64,000 nucleotides of DNA, from positions 95,511,444 through 95,575,443 of the forward strand of contig NC_066582.1 in NCBI RefSeq assembly GCF_024323335.1, given 5' to 3'. Below, piece by piece: positions 1 through 12,773 of this stretch. Under the pieces are notes generated by a model that was not told the DNA's origin, made no database searches, and saw only the letters and a program-made list of their open reading frames with translations. The DNA is from Lathyrus oleraceus (lineage: Eukaryota > Streptophyta > Magnoliopsida > Fabales > Fabaceae). Within the stretch, counting starts at the first letter, position 1; every line of letters begins with the position of its first letter. The position numbers and the translations under genes were made by a program.

Positions 1-1034
1 AATAAATGAAAAATAATAAAAATAATAGAAGACATTTTTTTTTTGTTGAATTGAAAATTAATGAAGATGGGAGAAGAATGTGGTTTGAGTTAAGCTCAAA
101 AAAGCCATGAGAAAAACAGAAAAAGAGTGATAGAAATTGTGTGAGTGAGAGAGAAGCTATGTAATGTGAAGAGAGAAGGTACAGGTTACAACAACACACA
201 GTAGTATAATAGTATCACGAGGTTCTCAAAAGTGAAAAACCAAATAAAGCTGATGCTACTACTCTTGTTTACTGGTCCTAACTCCTTAAGTTTCTTCCTT
301 TTATTTTAAGAATCACTTAATTTCGTTTGCAACGCCTTTTCAGTTTTATTACTTCCCACGCGCTTTTCCACCGCGTGCAGGCCTTTCAAAAAATAATGCG
401 TTTTTTGTATAACTAAATTATTGTTGCTACTACCGTGAACAGCTTGCAAGCAAATTCTATTTAAGTGAGTTAACAAGTATTTTTTTTGTTTGTTTTAACT
501 TTAAGGTGTTACATGGCATTGGTATATGGTCTTGGCTTGGGAAGAGACGGCAATAAAAAAATGAAGTGACAAAGTAAAACAAAGGTGTTTGTCGCTGATA
601 TGTTGTTGTAGGATAGAGGCACATGTAAGATGACACTTTCTTTTGACAGATGTAAGATCAGATTATGTTGTTGATAATGTGTTATTTTGTTAGCTTGCTT
701 GTGTATATAAATTTAGAAATTATTTGTGAATTGAAAATTAGTTGAATTATTGACTTTTTTTTTAGGATAAAGTATGAATAATATAACATGATAATTCCAT
801 CTTGTCACAAAAGAGGTATTACAAAGTTCATTAAGTATAAGCAATATGGTATTGCCTTGCTCATTCATTGTAATTTATGATTGATGTGTCGCTTGTATGA
901 GTCGACATATGCATCGAATGTGTCGACACATGACTTACATAGGTTGGCACATGCATTAAAAATCATAAAATATTTGCATTTTTTTTAAATCTCTTATATT
1001 CCTTTTTGCCTCCAACTTGCATACATATATATAC
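1..1034. other. Unassigned AT-rich flank
   Basis: I see no coding region, LTR boundary or known motif here. The first 250 bases, read on the minus strand, contain CT-rich runs such as TTCTCTCTCACTCACAC, which would suit a plant 5' untranslated leader of a gene lying further left, but nothing confirms that. At about 900-930 a short inverted pair around GTCGACA occurs. This may be host sequence or a decayed repeat. Confidence 0.3.
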
Positions 1035-1881
1035 TGTTGGTGTAAGCCCTAGAGGTCAATACTTTTGGTACTTGTATCGAATTATTTATTAATAATAAAA
1101 GGCTTTTTTTTATTATGTTTGTTTAATAAAGTCCATGGAATAGCTAGTCCGTTTAATGTATCAAGTGTGACTTAATCACGAGATCTCATTAAACATAAGG
1201 ACAATATTCTTAAAGTATCCGTAGTCGAGCTTTGTTGTGAAGTGGGATAACATTAAAGCATTAAGACTATTATGTATATAGACTGATGGTCACATCTCAT
1301 GGATCCTTGATAAGGAGTTATCAAGTCTTAAACATAGACATGAATATTAAGAGTAATATTTATATTGGATTGACCCGCTATGAGAATACTATATAGAATG
1401 TTATGTAAAGTGTCATAAGTTATTCTCATGGTGATAATGGTGTATACCATCCTTCGACCTGAAACCACTGTGGACCCTAGATGTAGAGTCGAGTGTCTTA
1501 TTGATGATCAAACGTTGTCCATAACTGGATGACCATAAATACAGTTGATGGGTACTCCACGAAGCATGCTGAGGGACATGAGTGACCTAGATGGAATTTT
1601 CTCATCCTGCGTAACAGGATAAATGTCTACGGGCCCAATATTGAACTGGACAAGGATGACACGGTCTTTGCCTTGTGTTCAATATAGACATAAGGGAAAA
1701 AGGGTAATTGTACACATAAGTATTATCACAAAAGGATTTGTCAAATCACATGACATTCTCGTGTCTTGGGTAGCCGTGATGTGTTGCTAGATACCGCTCA
1801 TTATTTATTATGTTAAATACGTGATTTAATATAATTGCTAATGTCGCGAAAGCCTACAGGGTCACACACACAAAAGGACGG
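1035..1881. mobile_element. Truncated LTR-like fragment, probably Copia type
   Basis: The block starts with TGTTGGTGTAAGCCCTAGAG, a plausible LTR terminus. It continues as a non-coding sequence of a kind I recognise as widespread in plants (for example the stretch around GGGTACTCCACGAAGCATG). It stops abruptly where the Ogre A LTR begins at 1882, so A probably inserted into it and cut it off. No primer-binding site or second copy is present in the window. The family assignment is from memory of similar plant LTRs and is uncertain; orientation is not decided. Confidence 0.45.
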
Positions 1882-1937
1882 TGTAGCGGTAAATTCATGA
1901 CCATTAAGCTATGGATAAACTTAACGTCAATAAAACC

Positions 1938-1947
1938 AGAGTCACCA
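1938..1947 (-). promoter_or_regulatory. Primer-binding-site-like motif inside the Ogre A LTR
   Basis: Read on the minus strand this is TGGTGACTCT, about 57-66 bases before the LTR 3' end. It differs by one base from TGGCGACTCT, the start of the primer-binding site of element B. The same motif sits at a similar distance from the LTR end in E and in both LTRs of B. Role unknown. Confidence 0.5.
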
Positions 1948-4480
1948 CCGCGCTTTTATTGTTTCCAAAGGAAAGGGGAAAAGTACGAATAAAACCCAAA
2001 GATAAGAAGTTTTCAAATCAAAACTAATAAAATACCGGAGATTACAAGTAAGGGGGTTGGTTACACAGAGGGAAGGTGTTAGCACCCAAAGTGTCCTAGG
2101 TACTCATAGGGAGCCCTTTCTTGTGTGCATGTGTATTTTTGTATAAAATGATGTTTGCAATAAATAGAGTGGGGGCATGAGAGAAGAATTTATTAATTAT
2201 ATTTTTGTGTTTGACAAGACCTTCGGACTTGTGTCTACGTACCAACATAAAAATGAGGGATCAAAACCTCGTAGTTCGTGGTATAAATTTCAAAGTGAAT
2301 GAGTTGCTTTTAACAAAATTTTAAATTTAACAAAGGCACAAGAGGCCTAAAAAGGTTTGAATGAGTGTTATTTCTTTTTTACTTTTGAAATTTTAACTCA
2401 AGTATAGTTAAGTTCATTTACAATTTTGATTAAGAAAAGAGTTTAAAATGCAATGGCATAAGTCCAAAGTTTCTAATTTGCAATATGGTCAAAGTTTAGA
2501 AATCACAAACAAAGAAGATTTTAAAAGGAGGAGAGATTTGAAATTAAAGAAATGGGGAGGAGATGAAGAGACTAATTCTAAGCACAAATTTAAAAGTTAA
2601 GAGTTGAAAAGATGTGACCAATGGGCTGCAATCCAATAGACAAGAATGTCATATAGAAACCCAAATATCTCTTGAACTTTAAAATCAAGCAATGGCAATA
2701 CACACATAGCAAGGTGAAGAGCAAGGCATCAAATAAAGATAGTCACATCCAAGCTTAGCAACTCCATGATCTTCTTCATAATTCCCCATGTATCAGATGA
2801 CTTCAAAGATAGGCATTGGACACAGGTTCAAAATAACAGCTTCAATATGATCATGTTGCAGATGAACTCCAATGGATCTTCAATATTGTATTAGATGAAA
2901 GTTCACTTTACAAGCACTTGATTTTTTGAAAGTTGGCATTGGCCAAGTCATTTTGCATAGGGAGTGTTGCCTAATATCCAATGTCTCAGATCAAATCCAA
3001 CAGTCCACACAAATGTTTTTTAGGGTTTTTGTTGTTATTATGTACATTAAGGTCAAAAGACCACAACACAAACAAGTATAAACAAACACAATATATTCAC
3101 AAGATATGGCTCAAATGAGCAAAGTGAAAATGACATTAAAAGTAAACAAATTGAATGGTATAAATAATGGCAAATGAAATAAGACTTAAAATTAAAGTAC
3201 ATAAAAGTAAATGGCTTGAAATTAAATGTTAGTTGTTAGTTGATTAGAAGTTAGTATTGCTTTTGCTTTTGTTTTGTTTAAGTCATTCTTTGGAGAACAC
3301 TCAACCCACTTATCAAAAGCATGGATCCTTGAACCAAGACATCTTCCAAAGGCAGGAAAAAATGCCAAGTTTCCACACAATACCATGAAAGAGGGGAGAC
3401 TTACAATCTCACTTACTAGAATGCTATGCCTTTTTGTGTCACAAATTTAGCAATGTGTTAAGCAATCGTAATTGGACTTATGTAGAAGTCACAACTATTT
3501 GAGGTCGGGTAATAAGAATTTTAGTGTTAATGCATGTTAGAGACATGATATTATGAACCATGCTCCTAAAACATACCACACTTGAAAAGAATATGCAAAA
3601 GAGGTGGATCTAATCTCATCCATACTTATGTTGATTTTACAATCAACTAGCCTTAGGATATGGAGATATCATAGGTCCATGAAATGAATGAGAAGAGAAT
3701 GGGATAGAGATGAAGAGGGAGGGGAAATAGAATCAACACAAATTGATCAAAGGAGGACTTTTATCAAATTAAAATCATCCATTCGTTTTGGGAGATGAAA
3801 TGTACATTTCATCAATCCTCTAAATCCAATGATTTTAACTCAATAAAGTTAAATCAACCTTCACGAAGGCCCAATAACACAAGTCAAACTCAACAAGTCA
3901 ATATCAAATGCTCAACACAATTTATTTTGCAATTAAACAATTAAAATCAATTAAATAATGCATTAAATTAAATTATGATTTGTCAAATTCCTAAAACCTC
4001 ATCAAAGCACCAAAGAAATGGTCATGAGATTTATCATAGGTCAAACAAGGTCAAAGGACCTTGTAGAAAAAATTTCATGATTTTTGGAAACTTAAAACTA
4101 TTTTTAAACAATTAAAAAAATCACAAAATCAATTAAATCATGAAAAATATTAATAATGATCCAAAAAATAATTTTAATTCAGAAAATGAAAGAGGAATTT
4201 ATTTAAATTTTTTTGGTGAAACTCTCATATTTTGTTGGATCAATATTAAAATTAATATGAATTAATGAAAATAAACCAAATAAAATGAAAATCAGAAAAT
4301 AAGAAAAAACGTGGACCACTTGAGTTCCCTCATTAATTGAGGTGGCAGATCAAGTGGCTCTCAGCGCGCTTTCCACCATGGTCTTGAGTCAGCGCGCCAC
4401 ACAAGTGGTAATCCAAACCAACGCGCGAGATTAAAACATTTGAAATGGATCCTATGGTTCTGATGACTGCCAACTCACCA

Positions 4481-4522
4481 CCGGAGCCAAAGCTCCGGTC
4501 TCCTTCTACGGTGAGCCTCACC
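4481..4522. other. Two adjacent hairpins in the Ogre A LTR
   Basis: CCGGAGC-CAAA-GCTCCGG (4481-4498) is a perfect 7-bp stem with a 4-base loop. GGTGAGCCTCACC (4510-4522) is a second, almost loop-free inverted repeat. Both lie downstream of the predicted start of transcription on the minus strand, so they would be in the 5' leader of the element RNA. Whether they function is unknown. Confidence 0.4.
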
Positions 4523-5052
4523 GGACTGGTTCAGTCACAACCATCACCAAAATTAAAAAGAAGGACATGGTTTTAAAGTAAAAATGGCACTGAGCTCGAA
4601 TCTGGCCTCAATTTATCCTAACTCCAAGTATATTGAGAGATACAAGGAGTTGAAATTTGAGGTGCACGATCTGAGTTGCTTCGATTTGACCTCAAAGAAA
4701 CTCAATCTTGTTGCCTACATTGGTAGGACTTCAGACAACCAAAGATCCAAGAGAATTATGGAGAATTAAGTGAGAATCAAAGAGATTAAAATTTATGGAA
4801 AATACCTTCAATGTAGGTCTGAATTCGATTGTTCTTGCTCTTGCTTGTGCTTGATCTTGCTCAGGATGCTTGAAGGAGTAGAATAGAATGATCAAAAGGC
4901 TTTGGATCCTTGGAGATTTGAATCTCAAAACAGTGAGATTCAAACTCAATTTCCAAATGGAAATTATCAAGATTATCCTTTGGAATGGGAGGGTTTGAAT
5001 GGTTGGGATCAAAGTTGGCGCGCAGGGTCCTCAATTCTGAACCTAAAGGTCT

Positions 5053-5062
5053 CTATTTATAG
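5053..5062 (-). promoter_or_regulatory. Probable TATA box of the Ogre A LTR
   Basis: The minus strand reads GGCTATAAATAGAGACC, a near-ideal plant TATA box, about 1.5 kb from the LTR start. That places U3 at 5063-6579 and leaves about 3.2 kb of R and U5 in the transcript. No experimental support is available from sequence alone. Confidence 0.55.
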
Positions 5063-6579
5063 CCAATTGATTTGATATTTGCACACTTGAACATGGAATC
5101 CCAAAATATCAATGAGTGATGCATGGGTGCATGGGCGTGTATAGGCCCATGAAATCATGTCATTTGGTCCATAACTGAATACAAACAAGTCTGAGATCAT
5201 GTTGGAATGTCATGCATTGGTGTGTGGAAGTTTCAAGTTCAATCATGCCAAATGATGATGCAATGTTCAAGTCATGCGCAACCCATTAAAATCTTGTCAA
5301 AAATGGATGAAATTAGTCTTTTTGGAAAGGTTAGATCAAGAGGAACAACTTTCATGTTGGGCACTTTTTCATTTGAAGCTTGTATCATGATGAATTTTGA
5401 GGTGGAAGTTGGTAAAATCAAACATGTTAAAAAAAATTCTAAGTGTCAAGCCGTATGTTCACTTATTCCACCTTGGCTAACTTTTTATGTGAGCTTCAAA
5501 TGAGAAAAGTGTCTTCATAAAAGTTGTAGATATCTCAAAAGTCCTTCAAAATGGTCACAAATGTGACCTCATTTGGATTTAATATGAAGGAGTTATGCAT
5601 TTTTGAACTTGAGGAAAATCACTTATTCGATGGCATTAGTCCAAAATGACCTATAATGTATCCTCATATCACATGCTCATAAAAGTTGAATTAGATCTTC
5701 CTCAAAACATCAAAGTTGAAGTAGACATCTTGAATTTGATTGTGTAACTTGTAAATCTTTCATCTCATAAAAATTGAGCAAGTTATGTCCTTGGGAAGTT
5801 GACCTTCAAATTAGGGTTTAGACAAAATGACCTATAATCTTTCACCATAAAAAATGACTTTCCAAGAAAAACTAGCTCTAGACCTTAACATGAAAGTTGT
5901 TTGTAATGTCATCTAGAGTAACTTTGATCTTGGAATAATTTTCATATGATAAAAATTGTAGGAGATAGGGTATAGGGAACCCCAGTTTTGATCAGATGAA
6001 TTCCTCTGGTCAACTACCATTAACCAACTTGCTATCTTGCAATTCTCTTGACTTTTGGGACTCATGGGAGATCATATATGCATAAGATGATGAAATTTTA
6101 AGTATCCCTTTAAATATTTGATCAATTATTGAAGAAGCTTGTTGGAGAATTTACACAAGATACCTAGATGAATTAGGGTTTCCAAGGCAAACCAACTCCA
6201 AACTCTTGATGATTTATTGATCAAAATAATATGTAAAGATCATGGAGATTCATATATTATGCTTAGAGCCATAGTAAACCAATCTTGATTAAGCTCCTTG
6301 CACTGAGGGTCTTAAACCCTAGATGTGAGCTTGATAGATCAAAGGTGAGCACATGCTCTACCTACAAAAGAGTTAGTTTATACAAAGACATATTTTTGGT
6401 ATTTTGGTTAGTAAAATGATAAAAATACAAAGTATGATACAATCACATGATGCTTGGTGATATCTCCCAATGCAAACCCAATGGATGAGGGGTAAGGAGG
6501 ATGACAAGGTGTGATCCCAATGCCAATGCATATGATGAGATAGCATGAGGAATCTTAGCGTCAAAATTAGGGTCTTACA

Positions 6580-6593
6580 ACTGCCCTTATTTA
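6580..6593 (-). promoter_or_regulatory. Polypurine tract of Ogre A
   Basis: The minus strand reads AAATAAGGGCAGT immediately before the LTR start TGTAAG. The equivalent site in element B reads GAATAGGGGCAGC before TGTAAC, so the plus-strand primer is conserved between the two Ogre/Tat elements. Confidence 0.75.
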
Positions 6594-9495
6594 AGGATGT
6601 TCTAACTGAGGAGATGAAGGTTAAAATCTTCGCATCGACTCAGTAGAATGGGCTTAAATAACAACATATAGAAACAAATTTTGGTCCCTAAGAGACCTCA
6701 TGATGCATATGATATGAATGTTAAAATAAATCTCTATGGGGAAATGACACTACAAAGGAAAAGAATCCGGAGAGACTGGAAGTCCACAGGAGCATAATGC
6801 ATTCCATAAGGAAAACTCACTGGGGAGACATAGATTTTGAGGGGATAAAAGGGTTGCATGTAGGCCAGACCACGACTTAAAAACTGATGGGGGACTACGA
6901 GGGATTCTATGAAAAATAAATCAATAGAAAGACTCAGTCGGGAAACAGAAGGACATTTGCAGGGGAAAATGGGTATATCAGAGCAAAAGCTGAAATACTC
7001 GAGCCAAGAAGGAAAATGGCGATTTCACTAAGGAAATGCGCACTCACACTCAACTGGGGAAGAAATGATCTTCGACACAGGAGTAACAGAAGTATATTAT
7101 CCATTACCGGTTACTGGGTAAGGAGATAACAAAATCTGACAGGGAGAACATCTGTTACCGGTTATGGTAAACATATCAAGGATGACTCGCTGAGGGCATC
7201 CAGGAGGCATATTCATTACTGGTTGCTGGGTAAGAATAAGCTGTTGGGAAAGCCAAAATTGGATTTACAACTACCAGTTACTGGGCAGAAGACCAAAGGG
7301 AGAGAATATCCAGCACTAGTTAAAGTGAACATATCAAGGATAGGAAAGGAAATCCGTCATAGGTTAAGATGAACATATCAAGGATAAACTTGCCTGGGGA
7401 TGTTTAAGGAGGATATCTATCATCGGTTAGGATGAACATATCAAGGATAAACTGCTTGAACAAAGTAGGAATTATATCTATCGAATGCTGGATAGAATAC
7501 CAGAAAGAGAATATATGTCACCGGTTAGGATGAACATATCAAGGATAGACTCCGAAGGGAGGAATAGGAATTACATCTATTAGTTACTGGATAGAATACC
7601 GGAAAGAGAATATTCGTCACCGGTTAGGATGAACATATCAAGGACAAACTCTGCAAAAGGGAGAAAAATAGGATTTACAACTACTGGTTATTGGGCAGAA
7701 GATCGCAAAGAGAAGGAAACCCGTCATCGGTTAGGATGAACATATCAAGGATTAACTTTCTGGGGAATAAAACAGGGATTACAACTACCTTTTTACTGGG
7801 TAGAATACCAAAAATGAGAGAATATCCGTCACCGGTTAAGATGAACATATCAAGGATAAACTCGAAGCAGGGGAAGAAAATATCAGTCATCAGTTAAGAT
7901 GAACATATCAAGGATATACTTCCTGGGAAACATAAAAAATGAATCCGCTGGGGAGAAAAAGGGTTACTATTGTCGGGTATTGGACAAAGGTAACAAACTG
8001 CAAACTAAGGAGAATATTACCAGTTACTGGGGTAATAGACTCTTAGAGGACCAAAGTCATCTATCTAAGGAAGATCTAGAAAGAAACGGTCAATCAAGAC
8101 TCAACCCAATAAGGATATAACTCAAGGGGATTGGTTCCATCCAGGTAATCAACTGAGGAGGAAACTGAAATAATAATCATCCACGAGGAAATAACTCAGT
8201 AGGGAATAGGAGAAAGGTTAAAGTCTTTATGCTTAAGGGGCTGACACTTTACAATTAAAGGAGGACAAACACATCGAATCTGCATGGCGATAAAGTACCA
8301 CCATGGCAGAGAGTCAAAATAACAATGAATCACAAGGTGTAATAATGCAATAATGAAGTTATATGGTGCATATGTATATGCATGCGTATATGTATATGTG
8401 ATGATCATGCTGACAAAACGATTGCAAAGGATACAACTATCGTTGATTTGAATCATCAAAACGATCGCAAAGGATACAACTGCTAGAGAAGAGATCGAAC
8501 ACCTCGAAGGCTTGACCCTGGTTGGGGAAGAAAGGAGAGGATCCGCTGAGGAAACTGTTGTCAACTCTGCGGGGAATTTTAGGTCAACACCATATCACAT
8601 GGGAGACAACCCTGCAGGGGATGAACACAAATAGCTGCTCAGAAACTCTGACTGGGGATGAATATGACGACGACTTGTGGGGTGGGGGGAACAAAATTAT
8701 GTCGAAACTATGCAAATTGCTGTAATAAAATGCCTACAACCCGAGGGAGGACAACAAACATAGCTGAGGATGACGACGAACTCAGCTGGGGAAACCAACA
8801 AACATCGGATACTAAAAAGATGATGGGGATGAAACAGGGATCACGCCAATTGCTTGGGGAGAATCAATAATTCTCCACATTTAGGGCTTACTGCTTTCAA
8901 ACCGATGTTGATATTCCTCTTGAATGAAATCGATTGCTTAAAATAATTGCTTTTATATATTTAAGAAAACATGATTTTTACTTTAAAAATTTTAATTTCC
9001 AAAATGATCATAATAAAATTTAAATCTATTTTGTTGAATTAAACGAGAGTAGAAACAATTGGATAAAAGCTCAACTTTATTTAATAGAATGGTAGTCTGT
9101 AAATGACAAGACTCCATAGATCTTTACAAAAGTTGAAAATGGTAATTTACATGGAAAAGGGCTACATTGAATTTAATGATCACTAATCCTTCTACCAACT
9201 CTTGATATCCATTGTGCTTTTGGCGACTGCTGGAGATAGTGAACCAAAATCTAACAATGTGCTCAAGACAAGTCTTCAAAACTGGAGATCAGCAGGATGC
9301 AGTTACTTGCCATATTCCCTAATTTTTGCATAAATTGCCCCAAGGTGGGGTACTCAATTTATCGAGATAACTCTTTCTATTTTATGTCTCTAAATTTTGC
9401 CTGGATCACCCCTTTCGGGTTCAATCCACCGAGACGCTCATTTTTGCCTAAGCCGCCCTTTCAGGTTTTCAACTTAGCGAGTTGTTCTTTTCTTT
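6594..9495 (-). other. Ogre A 3' untranslated region
   Basis: This stretch lies between the integrase stop codon and the polypurine tract and has no believable coding region. Close to the integrase end it carries three to four spaced copies of GGCAAAAAT-like words (plus-strand positions near 9317, 9397, 9439 and 9488), also present after integrase in element B. Further on are many short words equivalent to CCCCAG on the minus strand, and a set of tandem-like repeats at 7155-7920. Its end near 9030-9070 matches the end of the window (63955-64000), which identifies F as a relative. Long, repeat-bearing 3' untranslated regions are a known property of Ogre/Tat elements. Confidence 0.75.
7155..7920. 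repeat. Imperfect tandem repeats with core GATGAACATATCAAGGATA
   Basis: Nine copies of GTTAGGATGAACATATCAAG or a close variant occur between about 7155 and 7920, spaced roughly 40 to 165 bases apart. Several units also carry a variant of ACCGGTTACTGGGT or CATCGGTTAGGATG. The ACCGGTTACTGGGT word recurs in F (60340-61460), but the GAACATATCAAGG core does not, so the repeats have diverged between related elements. Confidence 0.8.
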
Positions 9496-10072
9496 TTAGG
9501 CAAAGTATTTCTTGACTGCATTTGCATTCACAGGACGAGTGAACTTTTCACCATCCATAGTTGTAAGAATCAAAGCACCTCCTGAAAAGGCTCTCTTGAC
9601 AACATATGGGCCTTCATAATTAAGAGTCCATTTGCCCCTAGAATCTGGTTTGAAAGATATAATCTTCTTTAGCACAAGGTCACCTTCTCTAAACACACGA
9701 GATTTAACCTTCTTATCAAAAGCTTTCTTCATTCTCTGTTGGTACAATTGACCATGACACATGGCAGTCAACCTCTTCTCTTCAATCAAATTCAGCTGAT
9801 CAAATCTGGTCTGACACCATTCAACCTCAGTCAACTTGGCTTCCATCAAGACACACAATGATGGGATCTCAACCTCTACCGGGAGCACATCTTCCATTCC
9901 ATAAACAAGTGAGAAAGGGGTTTCCCTTGATGAAGTGCAAATGGATGTACGGTACCCATGTAAAGAAAATGAGAGCATCTCATGCCAATCCTTGTACGTT
10001 ACAACCATTTTCTGGATGATCTTCTTAATGTTCTTGTTTGCAGCTTCAACAGCCCCATTCATTTTAGGTCTA
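9496..10072 (-). pseudogene. Ogre A integrase C-terminal part (truncated pol)
   Basis: The minus strand is open for about 190 codons. It covers the end of the integrase catalytic domain, starting just after the RPKMNGAVEAANKNIKK region that contains the third catalytic acidic-residue neighbourhood, and the C-terminal domain with GPYVVKRAFSGGALILTTMD and the terminal AVKKYFA. The same C-terminus is found in element B at 38588-39034. The upstream (higher-coordinate) side is cut at 10073, where the LTR of element G begins. The integrase zinc-binding region and the first two catalytic aspartates are missing from the window. This is the 3' end of a broken gag-pol and would not make active integrase. 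Confidence 0.88.
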
Positions 10073-11255
10073 TGTTGAAAAGTATATTTTCGGCAAATAT
10101 TTTAATATCATATCCACAGAGATTGGTTGTTATTACCGCCGTTCTATAATCCAAATTGTTATAAGTTTAGAAAGTAACCAAGTTGTTTTGTTTGAAAAGT
10201 TATCTTTTGAGTAAAATGTCTCTAAAACAATAAAATAGTTTTAATCAAATGTAAAAGGCTTGACAAGATTGGAGTTCACTATTCAAATTGCTTATGATTC
10301 CTTATGACAACTATATAGATTCAAGATTATTGATGATGTTCAAGTATCCTCTCAATGTCATTTATGTCTAAATGATATTGTGATATTCACTATATTAATC
10401 TTTAGACGATTTCTCCACCTAAATATCAATATAGCAATCTTTAATGATTGATACAAAAGAAGAGTAGTGAATAAATCTATTTCTACAACTTATTCACTAC
10501 TTGAAAATATATTTTATATCAAGACTTAAATAATCTCTTTCAACAACTACTCAAATCTCATATTCAACTTAGGGCAAAAATATCATTCAATACATCAACA
10601 ATCTTTTATCATATATAAGAGTCAAATGAAATACATAAACAAATAGGAATAGCTACTACCTCCAATCTTGACAAAATGGGGTTTAGCTCCTCATCATCAT
10701 TTTGGAAAGCAAAAGGAAATGATAAGAAATATGTTTTTCTCCCTTACAAAATATCAAACTATGAATGAATGAATGAACAATTTCCATTTTGTTTTCTAAA
10801 AGGGTTGACCTTTCCTAAAATGCTCATTTTCATCTAAAGCTGAAAAGCCCCCTAAAACAGATACAGAAATGGCAAAACACAGTTGGCCTTGAAAACAGCA
10901 CACTTGGCCAAAACAGCTTGCTGGATTCGCAAGGTTCGCGACGCGAACTGAAGCTACTTCAGCTTCCTTGCTTTGCAAGCTTCATCCAAAGATTCTTCCC
11001 AATGTTAATCTTCAAAAATAGGCCTCCAAATTGCATTCAACACTTCTTCCAAATTATGATTATGCATTCCGAAGCTCTCTTGTCCAAAAATTCTACAAAA
11101 CTAACAAATATGTGAAATAACAACTCAAAACAACATAAATTAAACCTAATTGCATTTATACAAAATAGTGAGAATAAAAGTATGTAATTACATCAAAAAT
11201 TGGTAAAAGGGACCAATAAAAATATATAAAAAGTATTACTAATTGGTCCCTAACA
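10073..11255 (-). mobile_element. Element G, 3' LTR
   Basis: This is a 1183-bp LTR with perfect TG...CA ends: the minus strand opens TGTTAGGGACC and closes TTTTCAACA. It matches 17666-18847 along its whole length. It contains one copy of the GC-rich palindrome (10934-10948) and a TATA-like sequence. No coding capacity. Confidence 0.9.
10610..10619 (-). promoter_or_regulatory. Probable TATA box, element G LTR
   Basis: The minus strand reads CTTATATATG about 640 bases into the LTR. The other LTR has the same sequence at 18202-18211. It is the best TATA candidate in this LTR, though the LTR is AT-rich and alternatives exist. Confidence 0.4.
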
Positions 11256-11270
11256 ACTCTCCCCAACTTA
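11256..11270 (-). promoter_or_regulatory. Polypurine tract, element G
   Basis: The minus strand reads AAGTTGGGGAGAGT directly before the LTR start TGTTAGGG. An identical tract precedes the other LTR at 18848-18862, which shows that sequence upstream of both LTRs is 3'-end sequence of the same family. Confidence 0.8.
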
Positions 11271-12773
11271 GCATTTTGTTTGTCCCTAAACAAAAGTTTC
11301 CACCATCACAACCAAAGCAATGACATAAAAGATTGAAATAAGGATTAACCAAAGATATTCAAATGGTTCAAAAGTGTTAGGCACTTTCTCAATCCACCTA
11401 TCTCAATTCTAGACAAAACATGAATAAGAGAAATGGTTGGGTGCAAAAATCATACCAAGGAATTCAAAGCCATGTATGTCAAAATTGAATCAAACTTACA
11501 CACACATCATAGTAATGATGAATAACATAAAGGTTTACTTTCACTCATCCAAGCAATTAAGTCAACAACAACTCAAATCATGCGGTCATCAAAACAAATA
11601 CCAAATAATGTGAAAAATGAGAATCAAGAGGTCTTTCAAGGGTTGTAATGTGGCTTGGGTTACAAGAAAGGATATGATTAAGAGAATTTAAAAAAAATTG
11701 CCTATCTTAAGGGAGCATTCCCAAACATTCAACTCTACATAATTTCCATTTCTTTGATCCCCGTCTTTTTTCTTTTCTTTTTCTTTTCACATCCACACAA
11801 CCATGAGCCTTTTCTTTGTTTTTTTCTTTCTTTTCTTTTTCTTTGCTCTATGGTTTCAAGGGTGATTTCTTTTTCTTGTTTCTTTTCATATTTTCACCCT
11901 TTCATAAAAACTCACTTCTCCAAGTTTCTAATCAACTCTTTTTACTTTACTCTCCCCAACTTTAGATTCCAAAATCAAATTTATTCAATAATGCTCCCTA
12001 CTTAGACATAAGCAAAAGGCAAAATTTGCAAACAACTCGGTTTGAGGGTTCAATTGACACGAAAGAAATTAGGATTCATTTATTCACAAATTTTTTAATT
12101 GATTTTACACTTATCAATCAAATGAATCCTAAAGTAAGCTCAAATGGGGTTAACTAAGGATTACTCCTCACAAGGTTCGTTGATTCAAAACTTTTTGGTC
12201 AAGTGGTTTTTCTCAACAAACAATGCCTCTATCATTTTCAAAATTTTTACACAAAAATAGATTGATGCATGATTTAGCATGATAAGAATGAGTTGAAATA
12301 ATGCTTGGTTTCCCACATTTTAGTGTACAATGGAAAGCCTCCTCACAATTGGTTAAGTCCTATTTTGATTAAAAAATGACATGTATTTCAATGAATTTAT
12401 GATATGGAATTTGCACACACCATCAAACTACTCATGTTAAGTCTAGAAAGCGATAAAGTGTACCTTGAAATGCCGACACTAATTCTTATCATCACCACTC
12501 GAAGTGTCCTATGCTTCTTTCTTTGCGAACATTTCTTGGTTGCTTTAAGCTTGACTTAAGAGTAAGAACAATTAAACAAAAAAATGTTGGTAAACCAAAT
12601 TCATTGTAACACACTTAAATCTCACAGATTATTCATGCAATTAACAAAACAAACTAACAAACCAAAGTTTTGGTGAACTAGAGCCACCCAAAAGTACAAT
12701 CAAAATTTTACAAAAGCAATAATAATACAAAGAAAACTCAAAATAAAAACAAACTCTAAAATTCACAAACTCC
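11271..12773 (-). other. Element G 3' untranslated region
   Basis: About 1.5 kb with no credible gene between the second gene and the polypurine tract. It includes a long pyrimidine-rich tract on the plus strand (about 11754-11900, TTTTCTTTTCTTTTTC-like). The same sequence recurs at 18863-20364 with few changes. Confidence 0.7.

Larger units (their letters stand above)
1882..6579 (-). mobile_element. Ogre A, 3' LTR
   Basis: Read on the minus strand this 4698-bp LTR opens TGTAAGACCC at 6579 and closes CCGCTACA at 1882, giving TG...CA ends. It is directly preceded (minus strand) by a polypurine tract and then by Ogre integrase and 3' untranslated sequence, which fixes it as the 3' LTR of a minus-strand element. 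Its U5 end shares long conserved stretches (for example GGTACTC.TAGGGAGCCC and the GAAGGTGTTAG.CACCC block) with the solo LTR at 52424-60174, so both belong to one family. LTRs of about 5 kb are characteristic of Ogre elements in Fabeae legumes. The 5' LTR of this element is not in the window. Confidence 0.88.

Noticed and set aside
1..1034. A host gene promoter reading left
   Set aside because: A CT-rich minus-strand stretch is suggestive, but there is no convincing TATA box, start codon or coding sequence in the window.
5207..5503. 98-codon frame in the Ogre A LTR
   Set aside because: No recognisable domain, and the homologous part of the E LTR does not keep the frame; chance frame in an LTR.
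7681..8120. Short frames encoding MNISRI-like repeats
   Set aside because: These are translations of the GAACATATCAAGG tandem repeats in the Ogre A 3' region.
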